From Clostridiales bacterium (GTDB lineage: Bacteria > Bacillota > Clostridia > Christensenellales > Aristaeellaceae), in contig SFHU01000086.1 of NCBI GenBank assembly GCA_004555535.1, positions 1 through 12,548 on the forward strand: a DNA stretch of 12,548 nt. The letters run 5' to 3'. Positions 7,883 to 12,548 of this stretch are shown here, one piece after another (within the stretch, counting starts at the first letter, position 1; every line of letters begins with the position of its first letter). The position numbers and the translations under genes were made by a program. The notes beneath the pieces are model-generated. The model made no database searches. It saw only the letters and a list, made by a program, of their open reading frames with translations, and had not been told where the DNA came from.

Positions 7883-8462
7883 GGAGCGCTACACGCTGCG
7901 CAACGCGCGCTGCCTGGCGGCGGACTATCTGCGCCGCTGCGTGCGCGAGGGCGACACGGTCGTCGATGCGACGATGGGCAACGGCGGCGACACGCTCTTT
8001 TTGTGCGCTTTGGTTGGGGAGACGGGCCGTGTCATCGCCTTTGACGTGCAGGAGGAGGCGGTCAGCCGGACGCGGGAGCGCCTTGCGCAGGCCGGCGTGC
8101 TGGATCGCGCGCAGCTGCTCCTGGCAGGGCACGAGACGATGCGCGAGCATGTGCAGGGGACCGTGCAGGCGGTGATGTTCAACCTGGGCTGGCTGCCCGG
8201 CGCGGCGCACGCGGTGACCACCCGCGTGGAGACGACGCTTGCGGCGGTCTCCGCTGCTGTGGAGCTGCTCGCCCCGGGCGGCGTGGCGACGGTGTGTATC
8301 TATCCCGGCCACGAGGAGGGAACGCGCGAGCTGGCGGCACTGATTGAATACGCGGCGTCGCTTGACGTGCGGCGCTACAACGTGCTGCACCACCGTTTTC
8401 TCTGCGCGCCGGCGCACACGCCCCAGCTGATCCTCATTCAGCGGATGGCGCAGGGTTGCTAA
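7866..8462 (+). CDS. mnmM: YtqB/MnmM-type SAM-dependent tRNA methyltransferase
   Basis: This 198-residue class I methyltransferase belongs to the 'rRNA methylase'/YtqB family. Its Bacillus member MnmM converts nm5s2U to mnm5s2U at the tRNA wobble position using S-adenosylmethionine. Visible features: the SAM-binding loop VVDATMGNGGDT (residues 32-43), the acidic strand end AFDVQEEAV, and the family motif FNLGWLPG, close to the NLGYLPGGD seen in relatives. A C-terminal YPGHEEG segment (residues about 143-149) is also characteristic. Length matches the family (about 190-200). The gene overlaps the secreted-protein gene by 17 bp and shares its transcript; the pairing has no obvious functional logic. 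Function comes from family resemblance; an uncharacterised methyltransferase of the same family is the alternative. Confidence 0.88.
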   Translation: MHMEAEERYTLRNARCLAADYLRRCVREGDTVVDATMGNGGDTLFLCALVGETGRVIAFDVQEEAVSRTRERLAQAGVLDRAQLLLAGHETMREHVQGTVQAVMFNLGWLPGAAHAVTTRVETTLAAVSAAVELLAPGGVATVCIYPGHEEGTRELAALIEYAASLDVRRYNVLHHRFLCAPAHTPQLILIQRMAQGC

Positions 8463-8497
8463 GAAATTGTTAATTCTGTCGCAAAAACCCTTTTTTT
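8453..8497 (+). terminator. Possible intrinsic terminator after mnmM
   Basis: GGGTT (8453-8457, in the last codons of mnmM) can pair with AACCC (8486-8490), and GC 8458-8459 with GC 8481-8482 across a three-A bulge. A run of seven T (8491-8497) follows. The loop is long and the stem imperfect, so strength is uncertain. Confidence 0.35.
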
Positions 8498-8523
8498 GAA
8501 AAAAGAGGGAGGAAATAAGGCGA

Positions 8524-8593
8524 ATCCCGTTGAATCATGTAAACGGGATAAATTGTATCTGGAGCGGAGAATCGCAAGAAAATCTGCTCCGGA
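8524..8593 (+). promoter_or_regulatory. Leader of the decarboxylase operon: promoter candidate and two inverted repeats
   Basis: A perfect 8-bp inverted repeat, ATCCCGTT (8524-8531) and AACGGGAT (8542-8549) with a 10-nt loop, overlaps a TTGAAT (8530-8535) that could be a -35. The best-spaced -10 (TTGTAT, 8553-8558, 17-bp spacer) is weak. Downstream, TCTGGAGC (8558-8565) pairs with GCTCCGGA (8586-8593, one T-G pair), extended by AGA/TCT (8568-8570/8583-8585), just upstream of the ribosome binding site. The repeats are certain. The promoter and operator roles are inferred. Confidence 0.4.
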
Positions 8594-8606
8594 ACCCTAT
8601 GATTAC

Positions 8607-8611
8607 GGAGG
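8607..8611 (+). promoter_or_regulatory. Ribosome binding site of the carboxyltransferase gene
   Basis: GGAGG, 10 nt before ATG 8622. It supports this start over the upstream in-frame ATG at 8496, whose extra 42 residues are Lys/Arg-rich and cover the leader hairpins. Confidence 0.75.
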
Positions 8612-8621
8612 CGATAGTGGA

Positions 8622-10085
8622 ATGAGCACCCTTCAGGATCTCAATCAGGTGCTCTCGCGCAAGCAGGACATTCTCTCCGGGAATGCGGCTGGCGTTGAGA
8701 AACAGAAGAAGAGCGGCAAGCTGACTGCGCGCGAGCGCATTGAGCTGCTGCTGGACGCGGGCAGCTTCGTCGAGCAGGGCATGCTCGTCGCCGACGCCGG
8801 CGTCGTGACGGGATCCGGCACGGTCGACGGCCGTCCGGTGTACGTCTTCGCGCAGGACTTTGCCGTGCTGGACGGCGCTGTCGGCGCGAAGCAGGCGAAG
8901 AAGATTGTCAAGGTTCTCGAACTGGCCCGCAAGACGGGCACGCCGGTGGTCGCCATGTGCGACAGCAACGGCGCGCGTGTGGCCGAGGGCGCGCTGGCGC
9001 TGGAGGCGTATGCGGACATCTTCGCGCACATGGCGCGGCTGAGCGGCGTGGTGCCGATGATTTCGCTGGTGCTCGGTCCCTGCGTCGGTGCGGCCGCGAT
9101 GATGGCGGAGCTCTCCGACCTCGTGTTTGTGGCCAAGCCCGCCGGCGTGCTGCTGATGGCAGGCCCGCAGGTGCTCGCCTCCACGATGGGCAAGAGCCTG
9201 ACCGCCGAGGAGCTGGGTGGCGGCAAGACCGCCGTTGAGAGCGGCGCGGCGCACTTTGCCTGCGAAACCGAGGAAGAGGCCATCGCGCAGGTCAAGACCG
9301 TGCTGGGCATGCTCCCGGCGAACAACCTCGAGGACGCGCCCTTCGCCGTCGAAGAGGATATGAACCGCCTGGTGGACGGCCTGGAGGCCGGCGCCGAGGG
9401 CCGCGACGTGATCGTGAAGCTGGCGGACACCGGCTCCGTGGTCGAGGTCGGCAAGGGCTATACCGGCGCTGTCACCGCGCTGGCGAAGCTCGCGGGCCGC
9501 ACGGTCGCGTTTGTCTACACCGGCAAGGGCGACACCTGCGACAAGCGCATGAAGAAGATCACCCGCTTTGTCCGCTTCGCGGATTGCTACAGTATCCCCG
9601 TGGTCTCCCTGATCGACTCCACGGGCCTGACGGTCTTTGAAACCGTCGACCGCCAGATGAGCGTACTCAAGGCCGCGTCCTCGATGATCTACGCGTACAG
9701 CGAGGCGACGACCGTGAAGGTCGCGCTTGTGATCGGCAACGCCGTCGGCGCCGCGTATGTCGCGATGGGCGGCAGCGCGAATGCCGACGCGACCTACGCC
9801 TGGCCGGGCGCTGTGATCAGCCCGCTGACTGGCGAGGCCGCCATCCAGGTGATGTGGAAGGACGAGATCAAGAAAAGCACGGGCGACGCGGTCGCCGCGC
9901 GCGCTGAGCTCGCCGCCAAGTATGAGGCCGAGGTGGCCGACGGCGTCAACGCCGCCGCGCAGGGCCTCATCGACGACGTGATCGATCCGGCGGACAGCCG
10001 CAAGACGATCATCGCCGCGCTGGAGCTCCTCTCGAGCAAGCGCGATTCCAACCCGCCCAAGAAGCACGGCAACATGCCGCTGTAA
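8622..10085 (+). CDS. Carboxyltransferase subunit, MmdA/PccB/12S-like
   Basis: This 487-residue protein of the acyl-CoA carboxyltransferase family has two crotonase-like halves. It would move a carboxyl group between a CoA thioester and biotin in the cytoplasm, as the alpha subunit of methylmalonyl-CoA decarboxylase or the 12S subunit of transcarboxylase. Evidence: N-terminal KLTARERIELLLDAGSF (33-49), QDFAVLDGAVG (78-88), the CDSNGARVAEG motif (113-123, PccB-type SGGARIQEG), SGVVPMISLVLGPCVGAAAM (141-160), a second half with AYSEATTVKVALVIGNAVGAAYVAM (358-382) and YAWPGAVI (392-399), and the tail KRDSNPPKKHGNMPL. It differs from true MmdA: the VDVPGF signature is replaced by LIDSTGL (330-336), and it is shorter than the roughly 510 residues of MmdA. 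The substrate therefore cannot be stated. It is first gene of the operon, 18 bases before the OadG-type gene. Confidence 0.9.
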   Translation: MSTLQDLNQVLSRKQDILSGNAAGVEKQKKSGKLTARERIELLLDAGSFVEQGMLVADAGVVTGSGTVDGRPVYVFAQDFAVLDGAVGAKQAKKIVKVLELARKTGTPVVAMCDSNGARVAEGALALEAYADIFAHMARLSGVVPMISLVLGPCVGAAAMMAELSDLVFVAKPAGVLLMAGPQVLASTMGKSLTAEELGGGKTAVESGAAHFACETEEEAIAQVKTVLGMLPANNLEDAPFAVEEDMNRLVDGLEAGAEGRDVIVKLADTGSVVEVGKGYTGAVTALAKLAGRTVAFVYTGKGDTCDKRMKKITRFVRFADCYSIPVVSLIDSTGLTVFETVDRQMSVLKAASSMIYAYSEATTVKVALVIGNAVGAAYVAMGGSANADATYAWPGAVISPLTGEAAIQVMWKDEIKKSTGDAVAARAELAAKYEAEVADGVNAAAQGLIDDVIDPADSRKTIIAALELLSSKRDSNPPKKHGNMPL

Positions 10086-10103
10086 TCAGGGGAGGAAAGA
10101 TCG

Positions 10104-10484
10104 ATGTCAGGAATCTTTGCGAAGCTGCAGTACGGTCTCTCCGTTGCCGTCGTCGGTATCGCCACGGTGTTCGTCGGCCTGGTCATCCTGATTGGCTTGA
10201 TCAAGCTGATGGATCTCGTGCTGAGCGCCGCGTCGGGCAAGAAGAAGGCTGCCGCGCCCGCGCCCGCCCCTGCGGCGGCGCCCGCGCCGGTTGTCGAGGA
10301 GACCGTCGCTGAGGAAGACGACGGCGAGCTGATCGCCGTGATCGCCGCGGCTGTGGCTGCTGCGATGGAGGCTGCCGGGGAGGAGAGCGCGTCCGGTTTC
10401 GTCGTGCGCTCCATCCGCCGCATCAACAATGCGCCCGCGTGGAACCGCGCCGGACGCGAGGAGCAGGTCTACAGCCGCATGTAA
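10104..10484 (+). CDS. OadG/MmdD-type small membrane subunit of Na+ decarboxylase
   Basis: The 126-residue protein has one N-terminal membrane helix (about residues 11-33, then LIKLMDLVL), a Lys/Ala/Pro-rich linker (45-63), an acidic patch and the C-terminal OadG signature. That signature comprises ELIAVIAAAVAAAM (75-88), GFVVRSIRRI (98-107) and PAWNRAGREEQVYSRM (111-126). In oxaloacetate and methylmalonyl-CoA decarboxylases the gamma/delta subunit anchors the carboxyltransferase and biotin carrier to the OadB-type subunit. GGGGAGGAAAG precedes the ATG. Length and architecture are normal for Gram-positive versions. It lacks the His-rich zinc-binding C-terminus known from Klebsiella OadG. Confidence 0.9.
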   Translation: MSGIFAKLQYGLSVAVVGIATVFVGLVILIGLIKLMDLVLSAASGKKKAAAPAPAPAAAPAPVVEETVAEEDDGELIAVIAAAVAAAMEAAGEESASGFVVRSIRRINNAPAWNRAGREEQVYSRM

Positions 10485-10533
10485 ACGGCAGCCTGCATGA
10501 GACGAGAGAAAACAGACGAGGAGGATCTCCATT

Positions 10534-10908
10534 ATGCGTAATTTTGTCATCACCGTGAACGGCACCCAGTATGAGGTCGCCGTCGAGGAAGTCGAAGCCG
10601 GCGCCGCTCCTGTCGCCGCTGCTCCCGCTGCTGCTCCGAAGGCCGCTCCCGCGCCGAAGGCTGCCCCGAAGGCCGCCGCGCCGAAGGCTGTCGCCGGTGA
10701 GAAGGTCACCGCGCCGATGCCGGGCAACATCATCGACGTGAAGGTTCAGACGGGCGCCACCGTCAAGAAGGGCGATGTGCTGGTCGTGCTGGAGGCCATG
10801 AAGATGGAGAACGAGATCATGGCGCCGCGCGACGCGAAGGTTGTGCAGGTGCTGGCCAGCAAGGGCGCGGCCGTCAACACCGGCGACGCGCTGGTCGTGC
10901 TCGAGTAA
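10534..10908 (+). CDS. Biotin carboxyl carrier protein (MmdC/1.3S type)
   Basis: This 124-residue carrier shuttles carboxybiotin between the carboxyltransferase and the membrane decarboxylase. The N-terminal strand (MRNFVITVNGTQYEVAVEEV) is typical of MmdC/1.3S proteins. A flexible Ala/Pro/Lys linker (about 22-56) follows, then the biotinyl domain (57-124) with the EAMKMEN motif. Biotin would be attached to Lys90, 34 residues from the end, the standard spacing. A GAGGAGG site lies 9 nt before the ATG. The gene sits between the OadG-type and OadB-type genes, as in mmd loci. Having the carrier as a separate protein suggests it serves more than one carboxyltransferase, fitting the second carboxyltransferase downstream; whether that gene carries its own biotin domain is not visible. 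Confidence 0.94.
   Translation: MRNFVITVNGTQYEVAVEEVEAGAAPVAAAPAAAPKAAPAPKAAPKAAAPKAVAGEKVTAPMPGNIIDVKVQTGATVKKGDVLVVLEAMKMENEIMAPRDAKVVQVLASKGAAVNTGDALVVLE
10636..10688 (+). repeat. Short direct repeats coding the Ala/Pro/Lys linker of the biotin carrier
   Basis: CCGAAGGC occurs at 10636, 10654, 10666 and 10681, within codons for Ala-Pro-Lys units. Such tracts set linker length and can change by slippage. Confidence 0.7.
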
Positions 10909-10929
10909 TTCGCAAAGGGGTTAAGCGCT

Positions 10930-12387
10930 GTGAAAAAGATTCTGAGTGTGTTCCTCGGACTGGCGCTGTGCTGCATGCTTGCGGCGCTGCCCGTTTGCGC
11001 CGAGGAAGCCGCTGCCCCGCAGGCGGAAGCGATCGCTGCCGAGCCCGCCGGCAACGGTTATGCGACACTGGTGTCTGAGCCGGACGCGCTCATCCCGGTC
11101 TATGTGGATGAGGAGGCGGAGGGCGCCGAGGGCACCGTGGAGCAGGCGATGGCGAATTTCAGCTTCACCGGAACGGTCATGGGCCTGGTCAAGGACTCGG
11201 GCATCTATCAGATCGTGAAGGGCAACTGGAAGAGCGTCGTCATGATCCTGATTTCGTTCGTGCTGCTGTATCTGGCCATCGTCAAGCAGTTTGAGCCGCT
11301 GCTGCTGATGCCCATCGCGTTCGGCATGCTGCTGACCAACCTGCCGCTGGCCGGCATCATGGACGAGCCGGTTTACGAGATCATTTCCAACCCGACGTAC
11401 CACGGCAAGGCCGGCGTGCCGATCTACAACGGCGAGGTGCTGGTTGGCTATCAGTACGTCAAGCAGAACGGCGGCCTGCTGTACTACCTGTACCAGGGCG
11501 TCAAGCTGGGCATCTTCCCGCCGCTCATCTTCATGGGCGTCGGCGCGATGACCGACTTTGGTCCGCTGATTGCCAACCCGATGTCCCTGCTGCTGGGCGC
11601 TGCCGCGCAGCTGGGCATCTTCCTGGCGTTCCTGCTGGCGCTGCTGCTGGGCTTCTCGCCCGCTGAGGCCGGCGCCATCGGCATCATCGGCGGCGCGGAC
11701 GGCCCGACGGCCATCTACGTCACCACCAAACTGGCTCCCGGCCTGCTGGGCCCGATCGCCATCGCCGCTTATTCCTACATGGCGCTGGTGCCGGTCATCC
11801 AGCCGCCGATCATGAAGGCCTTCACGAGCAAGAAGGACCGTCAGATCGTCATGGGCCAGCTCCGTCCGGTCTCCAAGACCGAGAAGATCATCTTCCCGAT
11901 CATCGTGACCGTGCTGGTCTCCCTGATGCTCCCCAGCGCCGCGCCGCTGATCGGCTCGCTGATGCTGGGCAACCTGTTCAAGGAGTCCGGCGTGACCGAC
12001 CGCCTCTCCAAGACCGCGCAGAACGAGCTGATGAACATCGTCACGATCTTCCTGGGCGTGACCGTCGGCGCGACCGCGAAGGCGGATACCTTCCTGCAGA
12101 CCCGCACGCTGATGATCATCGCGATGGGCATCTTCGCCTTTGGTGGCGGCACGCTGGGCGGCGTTCTGCTGGGCAACGTGATGTGCAAGCTCTCCGGCGG
12201 CAAGATCAACCCGTTGATCGGCTCTGCCGGCGTCTCCGCCGTTCCGATGGCGGCGCGCGTGTCGCAGAAGGTCGGCCAGCAGGAGAACCCGAGCAACTTC
12301 CTGCTGATGCACGCCATGGGCCCGAACGTGGCCGGCGTCATCGGCTCCGCGGTTGCGGCAGGCGTGTTCATCTCGATGTTCGGCTAA
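10930..12387 (+). CDS. OadB/MmdB-type Na+-translocating carboxybiotin decarboxylase beta subunit
   Basis: This 485-residue membrane protein decarboxylates carboxybiotin and exports Na+. Start is GTG 10930, 9 nt after AAAGGGG. Key residues match Klebsiella OadB: GGADGPT with Asp257 (Klebsiella Asp203), and INPLIGSAGVSAVPMAAR with Asn427, Gly431 and Ser436 (Asn373, Gly377, Ser382). The Asn/Gly/Ser spacing is identical. Multiple hydrophobic segments run from about 100 to the end, including LLYYLYQGVKLGIFPPLIFMGVGAMTDFGPL, the re-entrant-loop region. Unusual is the N-terminus: a signal-peptide-like segment (MKKILSVFLGLALCCMLAAL, AxA-type site VCA at 22-24) and an acidic Ala/Glu-rich stretch of about 45 residues before the conserved region. 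Classical OadB (about 430 residues) lacks this. The gene follows the biotin carrier by 21 bases. Confidence 0.95.
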   Translation: MKKILSVFLGLALCCMLAALPVCAEEAAAPQAEAIAAEPAGNGYATLVSEPDALIPVYVDEEAEGAEGTVEQAMANFSFTGTVMGLVKDSGIYQIVKGNWKSVVMILISFVLLYLAIVKQFEPLLLMPIAFGMLLTNLPLAGIMDEPVYEIISNPTYHGKAGVPIYNGEVLVGYQYVKQNGGLLYYLYQGVKLGIFPPLIFMGVGAMTDFGPLIANPMSLLLGAAAQLGIFLAFLLALLLGFSPAEAGAIGIIGGADGPTAIYVTTKLAPGLLGPIAIAAYSYMALVPVIQPPIMKAFTSKKDRQIVMGQLRPVSKTEKIIFPIIVTVLVSLMLPSAAPLIGSLMLGNLFKESGVTDRLSKTAQNELMNIVTIFLGVTVGATAKADTFLQTRTLMIIAMGIFAFGGGTLGGVLLGNVMCKLSGGKINPLIGSAGVSAVPMAARVSQKVGQQENPSNFLLMHAMGPNVAGVIGSAVAAGVFISMFG

Positions 12388-12403
12388 TCGCCTGAAAGAA
12401 ACC

Positions 12404-12457
12404 GCCTCTCCGCGGCGAACCGTGTCGTGGGAGAGGCCTTCCCGCCGGGCGGCGGGA
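12404..12457 (+). other. Two consecutive hairpins between oadB-type and oadA-type genes
   Basis: GCCTCTCC (12404-12411) pairs with GGAGAGGC (12430-12437). Then CCCGCC (12441-12446) pairs with GGCGGG (12451-12456) around a GGGC tetraloop, extended by T12440-A12457. No T-run follows, so this is not an intrinsic terminator. It more likely affects message stability or processing between cistrons. Confidence 0.65.
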
Positions 12458-12481
12458 CCATCAAAGAAGGAGGAATAGGAT

Positions 12482-12548
12482 ATGGGCAAGGTGCTTATCA
12501 CCGATACCATTCTGCGCGACGCGCATCAGTCTCTGCTTGCGACCCGTA
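12482..12548 (+). CDS. OadA/PycB/5S-type carboxyltransferase, first 22 codons
   Basis: Only the N-terminus is in the window, preceded by GAAGGAGGAATAGGAT. It reads MGKVLITDTILRDAHQSLLATR, carrying the DTxLRDAHQSLLATR signature of the HMG-CoA-lyase-like TIM-barrel carboxyltransferases: oxaloacetate decarboxylase alpha, the pyruvate carboxylase carboxyltransferase domain (PycB) and transcarboxylase 5S. The Asp of LRDAHQS is a metal ligand in this family, and the partner reaction is carboxyl exchange between oxaloacetate/pyruvate and biotin. Whether the protein ends in its own biotin domain, as in Klebsiella OadA, cannot be seen here. Confidence 0.85.
   Translation, partial: MGKVLITDTILRDAHQSLLATR

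Noticed and set aside
8598..8603. TATGAT as a -10 element for the carboxyltransferase operon
   Set aside because: There is no -35 at suitable spacing, and it lies too close to the ribosome binding site to leave a workable leader.
8496..8621. Longer carboxyltransferase start at ATG 8496
   Set aside because: The extra 42 residues are Lys/Arg-rich, unlike any family N-terminus. They cover inverted repeats, and a good ribosome binding site precedes ATG 8622.
8535..10067. 510-codon minus-strand open frame opposite the carboxyltransferase gene
   Set aside because: The plus frame encodes conserved carboxyltransferase motifs. The antisense product is His/Arg/Asp-rich without recognisable domains.
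10921..12510. 529-codon minus-strand open frame opposite the OadB-type gene
   Set aside because: It is a shadow of the OadB coding frame, with highly charged low-information sequence and no start signals.

Overview
The window is GC-rich with dense coding on the plus strand and one gene on the minus strand. Gene content suggests an anaerobic, Gram-positive-type Clostridia relative, probably an uncultured gut lineage: a giant secreted SdrD_B/SpaA-type repeat protein, a YtqB/MnmM-type tRNA methyltransferase, a short P-loop Mrp protein with a clostridial-style Cys-rich N-terminus, and a biotin-dependent sodium-pump decarboxylase cluster. The taxon is inferred from gene families and base composition, not from a marker gene.

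Layout. (1) 1-5478, plus: the 3' part of a giant extracellular protein. A Ser/Thr-rich linker is followed by two SpaA/Cna-B-like domains, an unassigned beta-type stretch and twelve SdrD_B-like repeats. It has no sortase signal or membrane anchor, and a long hairpin terminator begins a few bases after its stop. (2) 5626-6483, minus: an Mrp/NBP35 ATPase for iron-sulfur cluster handling, convergent with gene 1. (3) 6484-6724: a divergent regulatory region with a good minus-strand promoter, an extended -10 on the plus strand and a leader hairpin. (4) 6725-8462, plus: a secreted protein with a duplicated GLRVGM motif, overlapping by 17 bp an mnmM-like methyltransferase. (5) 8622 to the window end, plus: carboxyltransferase (MmdA/12S type), OadG-type subunit, biotin carrier, OadB-type membrane decarboxylase, and the start of an OadA/5S-type carboxyltransferase.

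The last cluster is the metabolic core. Its order (alpha, delta/gamma-type, biotin carrier, beta) matches sodium-pumping methylmalonyl-CoA decarboxylase loci (mmdA-D-C-B). A second carboxyltransferase of the oxaloacetate/pyruvate type is appended. The set therefore contains the parts of a transcarboxylase (12S + 5S + 1.3S) and of a Na+ pump (beta + gamma) in one apparent operon. The natural reading is one carboxybiotin carrier that can be loaded from a CoA thioester and/or oxaloacetate and discharged at OadB with Na+ export. The first carboxyltransferase lacks the usual VDVPGF-type signature, so its substrate is open.

No tRNA, rRNA, CRISPR array or insertion sequence was seen. No stretch longer than 300 bases lacks a gene.
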